Positions 53,647 through 64,000 of a DNA stretch of 64,000 nt are shown piece by piece. The stretch is from Aspidapion aeneum (lineage: Eukaryota; Arthropoda; Insecta; Coleoptera; Brentidae), in contig OY755047.1 in the NCBI GenBank assembly GCA_963576565.1, positions 25,303,171-25,367,170 on the forward strand, in the 5' to 3' direction. The notes under the pieces were generated by a model. That model worked only from the letters and a program-made list of their open reading frames with translations, had not been told where the DNA came from and made no database searches. The translations under genes and the position numbers were made by a program. Position 1 is the stretch's first letter, and every line of letters begins with the position of its first letter.

Positions 53647-55042
53647 GTAAGTATTTCATTCTGGAGAGTCCAGTTTTTTGAGGCATATTTTCTGGGTATT
53701 TACAAAGTTTTAGTTATAAAATGAAGTTATGTAACTGGGAGGTTATGTGAGCTGATTTTAGGAATTGGGGTAAAGGTCCATTTATAAACTTGTTTTAATT
53801 TGTAAGATAGCCATCTTTTTGCTTTAGGTATGCATTGTTTAAATTTATAAAAAGTTTTACTTAACCCGGGTTTATAAAAAGTTTTACACACCCCTAGTGC
53901 ACCTTAAAGAGGTCGCGCTCTGTTCGCGTTAATGGCCTTACTCAAACTGAGCCACGGGTATTCCGTTTTGTAGATAAGTAGACGCTAGGAAGGTACTGGA
54001 AAAACGACCAACATATCCTAAAATGACTAACATATCCTATATAGTGTGTGTAAAAATTAGTAAAACCAACCTGTGCGGGTCACCATGACATGCAGCAACT
54101 GTTCTTGGGTTAATATAGGAATAATCAAAACCTGTTATTTATTTTTGCCTTTATTGTTAAATTCATCTTAGGTCAGACAATTCAGCACAAGCAATGTTGC
54201 TCACCAGCTGATCAAACCACCAGTGCAAATCTTTGGGATTGAGGGTCGCTATGCCTCAGCTTTGTACTCGGCTGCCACCAAACAAAAGACATTGGAAGCT
54301 GTAGAAAAGGACTTAATCAAGTTACAGCAGTCATACAAAACTGATGCCAAGTGGAGAGAATTTATTTTAAACCCCACAATCAAGAGGTATGTTAAAGTCA
54401 GGGTTAAAATATCAAGTCATTTGAGTTAAACTAATATTTTTTAAAATTTCTCAATTTTATTACTTTTTAATTCAGCTCAACTTCTTTGTTATTTAACAGT
54501 TTGTTCTCTTTTTTAGGTCCTTGAAAGCAGAGGCTATAAAAGCAGTTGCATCCAAGATTTCCCTAAAACCAGAGTCAGCCAACCTTTTGGGAGCTTTGGC
54601 TGAAAATGGCCGCCTCAAGAACTTGGAGGGTGTAATCAATGCTTTCAAAACAATTATGGCTGCCCATCGTGGAGAGGTAAAATGACACATCCTTAAAGTT
54701 GGCAGTGCAGAATGTGCAGTTTAACCATTGTGTTTCTTCATTCAAGTCTAATTAAATATCCTATTCCCTATTCAGGAACATTTTAATGAAATATTTATTA
54801 TTGATTGTTTTTAGGTGACCTGTGAAGTGATCACTGCTAGAGAATTAGATGCAGAACAGAAACAAAAACTCCAAGGTGTCTTAAAATCATTTATGAAGCA
54901 GGGTCAATCAATTTTGTTGACCACCAAGGTCGATCCATCCATTATTGGTGGTTTGGTGGTGTCCATTGGCGACCGTTATGTCGATATGTCAGTTGCAAGC
55001 AAAATCAAAAAATATTCCCAGTTGATCAGTGCACCTGTCTAA
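53620..55042 (+). CDS. ATPsynO: ATP synthase subunit O (OSCP), mitochondrial precursor
   Basis: OSCP links the peripheral stalk to the F1 head of mitochondrial ATP synthase. Four exons: 53620-53646, 54172-54386, 54517-54676, 54815-55042, all GT-AG and in phase, giving 209 aa, the usual length. Residues 1-25 (MATQKLSMAVRQFSTSNVAH) form a mitochondrial targeting peptide. The mature part has PPVQIFGIEGRYASALYSAA, LNPTIKR, then the C-terminal LLTTKVDPSIIGGLVVSIGD and RYVDMSVASKI, the family signature. No lesions. The start is the first ATG before the targeting peptide. AATAAA follows 72 bp after the stop. Confidence 0.96.
54172..54386 (+). CDS. ATPsynO: OSCP exon 2
   Basis: Starts VRQFSTSNVAHQLIKPPVQI; carries GIEGRYASALYSAATKQK and ends LNPTIK plus two bases of a split Arg codon. 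Acceptor CATCTTAG, donor GTATGT. Confidence 0.95.
54517..54676 (+). CDS. ATPsynO: OSCP exon 3
   Basis: Completes the Arg codon, then SLKAEAIKAVASKISLKPES and LENLxGV-type helix segments, ending AAHRGE. Acceptor TTTTTTAG, donor GTAAAA. Confidence 0.94.
54815..55042 (+). CDS. ATPsynO: OSCP exon 4 (signature and stop)
   Basis: VTCEVITARELDAEQKQKLQ, then TTKVDPSIIGGLVVSIGDRY, ending ISAPV and TAA at 55040-55042. Confidence 0.96.
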   Translation: MTCEVITARELDAEQKQKLQGVLKSFMKQGQSILLTTKVDPSIIGGLVVSIGDRYVDMSVASKIKKYSQLISAPV

Positions 55043-55113
55043 ATGTGTTTTTTATATTTTTTCCTAATTTTTGTTAAGCATTATACAGATTGTAATTCTT
55101 GTTTTATTCAAGG

Positions 55114-55119
55114 AATAAA
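55114..55119 (+). promoter_or_regulatory. ATPsynO: Polyadenylation signal AATAAA of OSCP
   Basis: Canonical hexamer 72 bases after the stop codon, followed by T-rich sequence. Confidence 0.8.
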
Positions 55120-55743
55120 CTTAGTTTAGTGACTGTAGAGAAATAATTTTATTGTATTAAACATTTTTTTGAACAGAGAAAATACTACTGTTGTTAAGCT
55201 ATAATGCTGTTATATAGACCACCTATAAAATTTTCCTTGTTTTGATTAAAAACCTGGAAAATAATAAACAAATGATACTCCTTGATAACTGAGTTATTTG
55301 TTTACCGTAAAAGCTAAATAAGATTTGCTTATAAAAATTGATGCAGAATAATGTCATTTAAGACTGCAACAAAATTGTCCAAATATCGAATACCGTCATT
55401 ATAGCTTATGAACGGCAGAATTTAGCTTGCTACATTATACAAAAAAAACATAAGGAAAACCACACAAAAGGTGCCTGCAAAAATTGTTTTTTTGAGGTTG
55501 GGAAATGTGTGTTTAAAAAAAACAACGAGCGGCCGAATAGTTGGTTACCCTAGTCATAGATAAAGGATTTGCGGCGCGGATCAGTAAGTTTTTATACCCT
55601 AGTTTCCGCTACTTTGGCCGAAAGACCATATAATATAATTGGAGTATACTAAACTATGAGACGAAGACACGTGTTGGTAACCACACTTCAAACAGCTGTG
55701 TTTAGAAAAATTTAAAGGCGGTTTTATAATCGGCTGTTTTTCT

Positions 55744-55903
55744 ATGAAAATGAGTGTGGCACGGCAAGCTAAGACCGTAACAGCTTTTGTAACTGAAGCC
55801 CCTGTTATTTGGAATGTGTTAAAAGGGGTTGTGTGTGTTTATAAGCCTGCTGAGTATACTGTTAAACGACTGAGATTGACATTCATTAATAAGATAATTA
55901 CAG
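55744..55903 (+). CDS. Probable exon 1 of TruB-like pseudouridine synthase
   Basis: The frame reads MKMSVARQAKTVTAFVTEAP, then VIWNVLKGVVCVYKPAEYTV and KRLRLTFINKI, ending in a GTATGT donor with one base of a split codon (phase 1). G-V-x-x-V-Y-K-P-A followed by L-R matches the N-terminus of TRUB2, the mitochondrial mRNA/rRNA pseudouridine synthase. The first 17 residues are basic and Ser/Thr rich, compatible with mitochondrial import. No later exon was recognised before 64000; the intron would then exceed 8 kb and contain the gypsy and non-LTR insertions. A second in-frame ATG is at 55750. Confidence 0.55.
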
Positions 55904-56164
55904 GTATGTCAGGTCACCATAAAAGACCATTTTTAAAAATAAAAAAAGTTGATACATTCACAACATATGTTACACGAAAACTCAGGATTTTATCCCCCTC
56001 CCCCTTCATGACACATTTTCAAAAACAGAGTGTAATCCAGGGCTAAAATGCCACTCTAGTAAAACTTAGTAAGGGGGTAAAGCAACAATTATACATACTG
56101 CATTTAGTTTCTTTTTGTTTAACATTAAATAGTAAAAAGTAAAATAAATATTTTTTTACAAGCT

Positions 56165-56880
56165 TTTATTTAGCTTCAGATGTTCTGTCTAACTAACTAT
56201 CAAATCTTGTGAAGCGTTTTTGACTCACTTCCCATTATCCGATTTAGATGAAATTTGGTACACACATAGTGGTCCTCCCACCTCTACCCCCACCCCTTCT
56301 ATAGAAAAATGTGTTTTTGACACACTTCCTGTTATCCGATTTGGATAAAATTTGCTATACACATAGTGGTCTGATGATAATACAACAATAAGAAAAAAAT
56401 ATCCTCCCACCCCTACCCCCACACCCTTCCATAGAAAAATTTGTTTTTGACACACTTCCCGTTATCCGATTTGGATGAAATTTGGTATACATATAGTGAT
56501 TCAATGACAATACAATATTAAGACAAAAATATCCTCCCGCCCCTACCCCCACCCCCTTTCATAGAAAAATGAGTTTTTGACACAATTCCCATTATCCGAT
56601 TTGGATGAAATTTGGTATTCACATAGTGGTCCGACGACAATACAACATTTAAAAAAGTATCCTCCCACCCCTACCCCCACCCCCTTCCATAGCAAATGCG
56701 TTTTTGACACCCTTCCCATTATCCGATTTGGATGAAATTTGGTATACATATAGTGGTCCGATGACAATACAACATTGAAAAAAAAAATCCTATCACTCCT
56801 ACCTCCACCCCCATCTATAGAAAAATGCATTTTTGACACACTTCCCATTATCCGATTTGGATGAAATTTGGTATACATAT
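56165..56880. repeat. Tandem repeat, about 129-bp unit (left part)
   Basis: TTATCCGATTTGGATGAAAT recurs about every 129 bp (first interval about 97 bp), starting near 56235, 56332, 56462, 56592, 56719 and 56848. Units also share CACCCCTACCCCCACCCCCT and TTTTTGACACACTTCCC. The array is cut by the gypsy insertion and resumes at 60826. Confidence 0.9.
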
Positions 56881-57278
56881 TGTTACAAATTTAAGTTATT
56901 TAAATTTTATAATTGGAATTTATTTAGGTTTAGTGTAGTATTAGGTCGATTTATCTTAAGGTTGTATTCTTAGTCTAGGTTTTAGTTGCGTTGTCTGTGG
57001 CTTGCGGTCGCGGTAGTGCGGGAACTTTCCGGACGTCGAAGGCTGCCGGAAAGTTCGAGAGAGAGTCGAGAGAGTCGCGCACCAGGCAGTCAGTCACAGA
57101 TAGCGTGCTGTAGTGGTCGTGAGATTAACACGAAGTTAATAGACCGATTATAGTAGTGAATTATTAGCAAGTTATTACTAAGTTTAAGTGCTTGTTTTTG
57201 TACATAATTTGTCGAAATAAATTGACGTATCGTTTTCAACAATTGCGAGTTTTAATTTGTCGTTGTGAACCCGTAACA
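56881..57278 (+). repeat. Gypsy 5' LTR, 398 bp
   Basis: TGTTAC...GTAACA ends, AATAAA at about 57217, and a GAGA-rich stretch at 57057-57078. It is followed by ATTGGTGTCAGAAGTGAG, the primer-binding-site position (TTGGTGTCAGAAG is common there in insect LTR elements). Confidence 0.88.
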
Positions 57279-57359
57279 ATTGGTGTCAGAAGTGAGATTA
57301 AAAGAAATAAATAGTGCAAAGACTATCCTTACATATTACCACCGGATAGGACAATTGGA

Positions 57360-58130
57360 CAGAAAAACAGTAAGTGATTTTTCCAGAATATTCGAAGAAG
57401 TTCGATATTGTTTTATTCAAAAACTAAAAGAGATATTTAAGAACCGACTTCGACATTAACTTTACAGTCCAAAAATTGATAATTAGAGAGATTTTCTAGA
57501 ATATTCTATAACATTCTACGACGTTCTATTCAAAAACTAGAAGAGATATACAAATACCGACTTCGACATTAGATTAGTAATTTTAAAAGTAAGAATCAGA
57601 AAGAATTTCTAGAACATTCCATCACTTTCTACGACGCTCTATTCGAAAACCAGAAGAAATATCCAAAAAGAGACTTCGACATTAGCTTAGTAATTTCAAA
57701 AGTAAGAACTAAAAAGAATTTCTAGAAGATTCCATAACATTCTACGACGTTCTATTCAAAAACTAGAAGAGATATACAAATACCGATTTCGACATTAGTT
57801 TAGTTATTTCAAAAGTAAGAATTAGAAAGAATTTCTAGAAGATTCCATAACATTCTACGACGTTCTATTCAAAAACTAGAAGAGATACACAAATACCGAC
57901 TTCGACAGTAGCTTAGTTATTTTAAAAGTAAGAATTAGAAATTATTTCTAGAATATTCCATAACATTCTACGACGGTCTATTCGAAAACCAAAAGAGATA
58001 ATCAAAAAGTGACTTCTACATTTGCCTAGTAGCAGTAAGAGTAGCATTTACCAGTATATTCCAGAACATTCCATTAGGTTCTATTTAAGAATTGGAAGAG
58101 ATATTGAAAAACCGACTTCGACATTCGCTT
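57360..58130 (+). repeat. Seven tandem repeats in the gypsy leader
   Basis: CCGACTTCGACATT and variants recur about every 114 bp (near 57443, 57557, 57671, 57782, 57897, 58011 and 58112), with TCTAGAANATTCCATAACAT and TACGACGTTCTATTC in most units. They fill most of the space between the LTR and gag. Confidence 0.85.
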
Positions 58131-58174
58131 TATAGCCCTAAAATAGACGTTTTAAGTGATTTATCAAGAAGTTG

Positions 58175-59407
58175 ATGCTTACTAGACAAGGATCAGCAAA
58201 GATGGAAGATCTAACTAAAATGATGCAGGCTCTAGCAGCTCAAATGGCTCAAAACCAGGGCTATATGAAACACACCATGGACGACATGAAACACATTATT
58301 GAACAAAATCAGAATGATATGAGACAGACCATCGAACAAAACCAGAACGACATGCAGGAAAACTTTGACCAAATAAAGAGCAACTCCGAACAGCTGAGAG
58401 AAGAGTTTAAGACTGCAACCGAAGATCTTAAGGAAGAAATAACTCAAAGAATGCATAGTGTGGAACAAAAGGTACAAAATAAATTGCAGAATGTAGAAGA
58501 AAAGGTACATAATGTTGAAGAAAAGGTAGAGAATGTTAGGAAGTTTTTCAAACCATGGAAGAAAAATTCCAGGACGTGTCAAAACAGCTTATACAGCTCC
58601 AAAAAGAACACAACAAAATGAAAGCTCAGGGATGTGTTGTGAATTCCAACCAAAACATTAAGCCTCCAAATTTCGATGGTACGTCTTCCTGGTCTACTTA
58701 TAAACAACAGTTTGAAGCTGCCGCTGCTGCAAATGGTTGTGATGATGAGGAAAAAGCTAGAGGATTGTTAGTAGCTCTACGAGAACCTGCTCTGGGACTT
58801 TTACGGTCCATTCCAGTCGAACAAAAACAGAATTATAACGCTTTAGTGGCAGCGTTAGAAAGAAGGTATGGAGACGAACACGAAATTACATTGGTCAGAA
58901 TTAAATATTCGTCAACAAAGACCAGGAGAGTCATTACAAGAGTATGAAGCGGATATCAGGAGGCTGATGTACTTGGCTTACCCAGAAATGCCAGAAAATT
59001 ACAGAGATCCCTTCACGGTAGATCGCTTTATTAACGGCTTGCGAGACACGGACTTAGCAAAATTACTACGTCGAGAACGCTTCCATAACAGCAGTGAAGT
59101 GTTGATTCGAGCCCTTGAAATTGAATCATCAAATAATATGTCCAGGCCAAAAGTAAGAGGTGTTTCAATTCAGGAGGGAGAAGAAATGAACACTGGAGAT
59201 GAGGTCAACTTAAAAACGCTAAACCAACTGTTTCAATCACTGATAGAGAAGATTGATTCTTTGAAAGAAAGTAGACGATCCCCTCCAAATGTAAAGTGTT
59301 TCAGATGCGGACGTACAGGGCATATTCAACGCGATTGTCGTGTCCAAATGAGGTCTCGCTCACCATCTAGTGGGACAGAGTACCGAAGAAGAGATCAGGA
59401 AAACTAA
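58175..59407 (+). pseudogene. Gypsy gag with two frameshifts
   Basis: Three overlapping frames: 58175 onward with an N-terminal coiled-coil region (heptads of KHTMDDMKHIIEQNQND and VEEKVHNVEEKVENV), then 58555-58900 with the capsid start (FDGTSSWSTYKQQFEAAAAA, GLLVALREPALGLLRSIP), then back to the first frame to 59407 with RPGESLQEYEADIRRLMYLA and the CCHC knuckle CFRCGRTGHIQRDC. The two shifts compensate each other. In family terms this is the structural protein that packages the RNA. It is now broken. Confidence 0.88.
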
Positions 59408-59409
59408 AA

Positions 59410-60816
59410 CTAGTCAACGCAGAGGGGCGGGTGTTGGCTAATGGGAATTTAGCCCCTAAAATTTACTCTATCAAGAGCTTAAAACATACTGCTGACAGTC
59501 TTAACATCGACAGACTTATTAATGGAAGAAAAGTTAATATAACAGTAGACACTGGTGCTGCAATATCATTGCTTAGGTCCAAAATTGCAACGAGATATAA
59601 AATTCGACCAACAGAAAAGAAAATAACACTTAAGACTGTGACTGGAGAATCCGCCGACGTGTTGGGGCAGACGGACATAGAGCTACAGCTGGGAAGATTG
59701 AGAATTCGCCACACTGTATTGGTTGCCGAAATAGAAGACGAATTTATTTTGGGAATGGACTTGATAAGTAAACATGGATTTGCGTTTGATAATAAACTTA
59801 ATATCCTGAGATTTGGGAATGAAGAGTTCATTTTGTCAAATAGTCACTTCAATAAAGAACCAATAAAGATCGTGGCAGTATGTACAACAAGACTGGTCGG
59901 TAATAGTGAGACCATAATTTTTGGGAGGCTAGAAAGTAAATCATCAAGCTGTGTCGGACTCATAAGCCAACAGAAATTATCCAACACCTACCTCGTTGCA
60001 AAGTCACTAGTTAAAACCGATAAAGACATCCCGATTAGAGTCGCCAATATTTTCCCAAATAGTGTCAAAATTAATAAGGGGGAGGTGGTAGCATTATTTG
60101 AGCCAGTCCAGAAAGTAACAAGATGTGAAGAGCCAACTTCGGAGGATAAAAGTAAGTTACCAACGGAGGTACTTCAGCAATTTGAGTCAACTTGGCAACA
60201 TCTCACTCCAGAAGAATTTAGTAAAGCGAGAGAGTTTATAGAAGAACAAAGTAATATCTTCGAAACTAGGAGTAGTTCGGGACGCACAAACCTTATTCAA
60301 CATGCTATCAACACTGGCGATGCCCAACCGATAAGACAACTCCCAAGAAGACTACCAATGGCCAAGCAAGAAGAAGTTCACAATCTCATTAATAAAATGC
60401 TCAGCGACGGTGTTATTGAAGAGTCATCAAGTCCTTGGTCATCTCCTGTGGTGTTGGTCACTAAAAAGGATGGAAGTACTAGGTTTTGTGTCGACTACAG
60501 GAAACTTAACGATGTGACCAAGAAAGATAGTTACCCACTGCCAAGAATAGTCGACACATTAACAACGTTGGCAGGATCATATTGGTTTTCTACTCTTGAC
60601 CTGAAAAGTGGGTATTGGCAAGTAGGAATCTTTGAAAGAGATAAAGAGAAGACTGCATTCTCTGCTGGAAGTGGACTTTATCAGTTTAATGTGATGCCAT
60701 TTGGCCTGTGCAATGCCCCAGCTACATTTGAAAGACTAATGGAAGTCGTTCTACGAGGCCTTACTTGGAAAACCTGCCTAGTCTATTTGGATGATGTCAT
60801 AGTAATGGGGAAATTA
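59410..60816 (+). pseudogene. Gypsy pol, protease plus truncated RT
   Basis: Open from before 59431 in the -1 frame relative to gag. Protease: ITVDTGAAISLLRS (DTG active site). RT: GVIEESSSPWSSPVVLVTKK, DYRKLNDVTKKDSYPLPRI, TLDLKSGYWQV, NVMPFGLCNAPATFERLME and YLDDVIVMGK (catalytic YLDD). The frame then runs directly into LTR-end sequence, so thumb, RNase H and integrase are deleted. It cannot transpose by itself. Confidence 0.93.
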
Positions 60817-60829
60817 CCCGTAACAATAT

Positions 60830-61040
60830 AGTGGCCCGATGACAATACAACAATAATGAAAAAATGTCCTCCCACCCCCTTCCATAAAGAATACGTTTTT
60901 GACACACTTCACTTCAAATGACTTTTATAAAATTTGGTATATGCATAAAGGTCTGATGGCAATACATTTCTACCTCTACCCATACCCTCTCCTTCCCCCA
61001 ATAGAAAAATGAGTTTCCAAACAACTCACGATCAGCGATT
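60830..61040. repeat. Tandem repeat, right part after gypsy
   Basis: Resumes AGTGGCCCGATGACAATACA, then CACCCCCTTCCAT, TTTTTGACACACTTC and a decayed unit. It joins 56880 exactly if the gypsy and one ATAT are removed. Confidence 0.85.
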
Positions 61041-61486
61041 TCATTATAATCTAGAATAAAGTCAAAATCTTTTATTAAAAAAATTGTTAACAAACAAAAA
61101 TTGCAACAATTGAACAATAAGCGTCAATAATTCAAATGAATGAGTCCTAATTAGAATTAAATTCAGTAATTTTTCTTATTCTAATTAAAATTTGCGATTA
61201 AAAATAATATTGTATACTATATGTAAAAAAGGCACTAGTAAAGTTGAAAAAAAACATTTTAAAAATTTTTTTAAAAAAATGTACAGTTGAAAAAACACTA
61301 GTATAGTTAAAAAAAAACGTACAGTTAAGAAACACTAGTATAGTCTTAAAAAAACATTAAGGAGTTTAGAAAAAAACATTGTTACTTGCACACTTTTCAA
61401 AATCTGTGATCTAAAAACTGCTGCACTGTATATGGCTCTAAATCTATCAGAATGGATTTCACTCTCTTCTTATAGATATTAAAATT
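61041..61486. other. AT-rich intergenic or intron, nothing recognised
   Basis: Runs of A and T and short AAAAACATT words; no gene or element ends. Confidence 0.4.
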
Positions 61487-63249
61487 TTATTCAGATTTGA
61501 TGTAATCTGGCATTTTATTAAAAAATTTTATACACGAATAGGAAGGTCCTTTTTTGGTTGCAGAGAGCCTATGAATGGGAAAATTAAGGTTTGTGTGCCT
61601 TGTTGGAATGTTGTGCTGTGGTTCGAACAACAAAAATCTATCCTTATTTCTAAATAAAAACAATAAACATTCATAGACATACAGTCCTGAAACTGTTAGC
61701 AGACCTAGCTTCCTAAAAATTCCCTGACAAGAATGACGTTTTCTTAGCTTAAGCATTGATCTTATTGCTCTTTTTTGTGATATGAATGCACGCCTCGCAT
61801 CACAACTCCTCCTTCAAAAGATTATGCCATATCTCAGTGGAGAATAGACGTTTGCAAAGTAGACAACTTTCAGATGTTCCAGACTCTGATACTTTGACAT
61901 TATTCTTAGCGAATAGCATGCTGTGTTCACTCTTTTGCAAACGCCCATTACCTGTTCCGTCCACTCCAAGTTATGGTCAATATGGATGCCTAAAAACTTT
62001 GTGCTTTTTGATAAAATTAACTGCTGTTCATCCAGAAGAGTTTCTTCTGGGATGTCTTTGTTTATTTGTTTTGTATTAAGGCAGACAAAGTTAGTTTTTT
62101 CAGTGTTTAAAACTAATTTATTCTTGGTAAACCAGTTTGCTGCAACTTTTAAGCGTTCGGAACAGATATCAAGAAGCTCTGCCAAGGTTGCTCCTAAGAT
62201 AAGGATATTTGTGTCATCCGCGAAATTAACTAGATGGGATTTATTACGGATTATGTCATTTGCCAGGTCATTCACATAAAATATAAAAAGCAAAGGGCCA
62301 ATTACACTCCCGTGAGCGATGCCCAGGGGCAAATGAGCCTCATCTGAAGCGTGTTGCCCCCCCCCCCTCTCTATTATCACGTTCTGCCTACGGTTTGTAA
62401 GGTAGGATTTAATCCACTGCAAAGCTGGTCCCCGGACACCATACCTTTCCAGTTTTGTGATTAAAATTTTGTGATTAAGACTGTCGAACGCTTTGGAAAG
62501 GTCCAGGAACACTCCCATGGAAATATTCCCCCTCTCCCAGCCATCCAGTATTCGTTCAACAAAGTCATAGGTTGCAGTCTCGACAGACTTGCCTTTGAGA
62601 TAACCATGCTGGGATTTACTGATTAGTTTTTCAGAATAGAAGAACTGCAGAAGTCTTGTACAGACCGCAACCTCAAAGACTTTTGAAAAAGTTGATATCA
62701 AGCTGATTGGCCTGTAGTTCTGAATCAGAGATTTATCACCCTTTTTGTGCAGAGGCTTTACCAGCGCCAGTTTTAACTGTTCAGGAAAAATCCCAAACTT
62801 AAAAAGAGTTATTGATAATGTAACACAATGGCTCTGCTAACCCCTCCGCACAGTATTTCATCAGGTTTGCTTTTCTTATCTTTCAATTTTTGTATTATTT
62901 TAATTATTTCATTGGGTGTTACAGGTGTTAGAAAGAATGAGTTATTATTAAAAGGTATGTTGCAAGAAAATGGAACTTGTTCTTGATTCTTCAATAAGTT
63001 TGGAGCTGTGTTTATGATAAAATTATTGAACTCTGAACAAATTTTATTCGGGTCACCTGGAATTTTGGATGTTTGATCTGTGGGTTCAGTGTTGGTGCCG
63101 TTTATTTCTTTTACTATTTGCCAGACGCATTTTGATTTATTTGTGCTGTTTTTTATGCGGTTGGTATACTCAGCCCCCCTGACCGAAGCCAGAAGCTGAT
63201 TATATTCCCGTTTTTTTGCTTTGTACTCTTCTGTTATGTTATTGAACAA
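61487..63249 (-). pseudogene. Non-LTR retrotransposon RT (Jockey/CR1-like), decayed
   Basis: Minus strand. 63249-62809: linker before the RT domain (CVWQIVKEINGT, TPNEIIKIIQKLKDKKS). After frameshifts, LKLALVKPLHKKGDK, then 62701-61814: NYRPISL, YLKGKSVETATYDFV, MGVFLDLSKAFDSLNH (first catalytic Asp), LGIAHGSVIGPLLFIFYVND, FADDTNI (catalytic FADD), and the LxWxxxV-type segment. 61756-61487: C-terminal LRKRHSCQGIFRKLGL. At least two frameshifts. The endonuclease is not present; 5' truncation or the adjacent palindrome separates it. Confidence 0.88.
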
Positions 63250-63289
63250 ATATTTTCATTTAATAGAGTATAGATAGCTAAGACTAAAA

Positions 63290-63765
63290 AGTAGAAAATA
63301 AATTAGTAATTTTTTTTTTAAGTCACAAGCTTTTATAAAATGCACTAAAAATTAAAAAATAATTTTCTAATATTGTCATAATAATAAAAGCGATGGCCGC
63401 AAATCAAAGCATAAGTTAATCTAAATTTGTGATCTAAACACTTAAAGAATATTCAACATAGCAGGTCATCAAAGACATGCCATTGCCATACCTATGTCAG
63501 AGAAATGCTGGGGTATCTTGGTTCGGGTTGGTTGGGTTTGGTACCTCTGCATTTTTCTGCTAGATTGATTCTTGCAAATAGTGATATTTAATTGATATAG
63601 ATATCTTATCGTGCTAACATCGTCAAAATTTCCATCAGTCGGCCATCGCTTTTATTATTATGATAATATTAGAATGTTAGAAAATTATTTTTTAATTTTT
63701 AGTGCATTTTATAAACGCTTGTGACTTAAAAAAAAAATTTACCAATTTATTTTAAGTTAAACACT
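63290..63765. repeat. 470-bp palindrome abutting the RT pseudogene
   Basis: AAGTCACAAGCTTTTATAAA, GTGCATTTTATAAACGCTTG-type and CATAATAATAAAAGCGATGG pair with mirror copies at 63640-63760. Central unpaired part 63420-63630. Non-coding foldback. Confidence 0.8.
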
Positions 63766-64000
63766 TTTATTAAAAAATTGCTTTAACAAGTATTTCTGTT
63801 TTCTACAGTCCAGATTTAACAATAGTGTTAGTGGCACATTATTTATTAAGTTCGATATAAAATCCTGCCACACAAGGGGCTGATCAATAGCAATAATTAT
63901 GTACAGGTCCTGAAATTAAGGACCAAATCCATATTTTTGTTGATCCTGTGTCCTGCCATGTCCTTCCAAGTCTTGCCAGGTCCTTATCATTCAGGTTTGT
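63766..64000. other. Window end, nothing recognised
   Basis: AT-rich, then repeated GTCCTGCCATGTCCTTCC-like words at 63940-63985. No gene seen. Confidence 0.35.

Larger units (their letters stand above)
56881..60825 (+). mobile_element. Gypsy LTR retrotransposon, 3'-deleted
   Basis: Begins TGTTACAAATTTAAG, ends CCCGTAACA, and is flanked by a 4-bp duplication ATAT (56877-56880 and 60826-60829) within the tandem repeat, so both original outer ends are present. The coding order is gag, protease, reverse transcriptase. RNase H, integrase and nearly all of the 3' LTR are missing. Confidence 0.93.

Noticed and set aside
56225..56878. Glycine-rich minus-strand ORFs
   Set aside because: They are read-through of the 129-bp tandem repeat and not a conserved protein.
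58232..58582. 116-codon minus-strand ORF, hydrophobic
   Set aside because: It is the antisense shadow of the gypsy gag coiled coil.
61786..62279. Plus-strand ORFs of 97 and 118 codons
   Set aside because: They are shadows of the minus-strand reverse transcriptase.
1..64000. Search for rRNA, tRNA and bacterial-type operons
   Set aside because: None seen; gene structure is spliced and eukaryotic throughout.

Overview
The window is nuclear DNA from an animal, most likely an insect and probably a beetle. The reasons are GT-AG introns, AT-rich sequence, two spliced housekeeping-type genes with arthropod-like proteins, and very dense insect-style DNA transposons (mariner, pogo, hAT, TA-target foldbacks) with gypsy and non-LTR retroelements. 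The order-level assignment is inference; I see no bacterial or organellar features. I hand-reconstructed exons from splice sites, reading frame and family motifs. No database search was run.

Layout. 1-4.1 kb is a set of nested inverted repeats. 4.3-27.85 kb on the minus strand is one complete neutral ceramidase gene of 15 coding exons (701 codons). Its introns are filled with transposons, including a mariner carrying its own hAT insertion, a 2-kb palindrome that stops 56 bp from an exon, and an hAT-type MITE 13 bp from a splice donor. 27.9-53.5 kb holds no host gene that I can support. It is a transposon graveyard: CCGGGTGGGCC foldbacks, a mariner, a pogo relic with a psq helix-turn-helix, a palindromic element built of about 118-bp subrepeats, a three-level nested insertion at 38.3-43.9 kb, a THAP-domain element and a nested pair of hAT-type elements. 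53.6-55.1 kb on the plus strand is the nuclear gene for the OSCP subunit of mitochondrial ATP synthase (4 exons, 209 aa). About 0.6 kb downstream, on the same strand, is what looks like exon 1 of a TruB-type mitochondrial pseudouridine synthase (TRUB2-like); its other exons were not found and may lie past the window end. 56.2-61.0 kb is a roughly 129-bp tandem repeat split by a gypsy retrotransposon that keeps its 4-bp target duplication but has lost everything from the middle of the reverse transcriptase to the last bases of the 3' LTR. 61.5-63.25 kb is a decayed non-LTR reverse transcriptase on the minus strand, abutting a palindrome.

Functionally, the host genes are independent: ceramidase acts in secreted or membrane sphingolipid turnover, and OSCP and the TruB-like protein act in mitochondria. 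The strongest second-look signals are structural: precise target-site duplications that allow insertions to be ordered, several palindromic non-autonomous families with internal repeat arrays, and domain-capture-like fragments (THAP, psq, TTF zinc finger). I found no convincing evidence of a wholly new multi-gene system.
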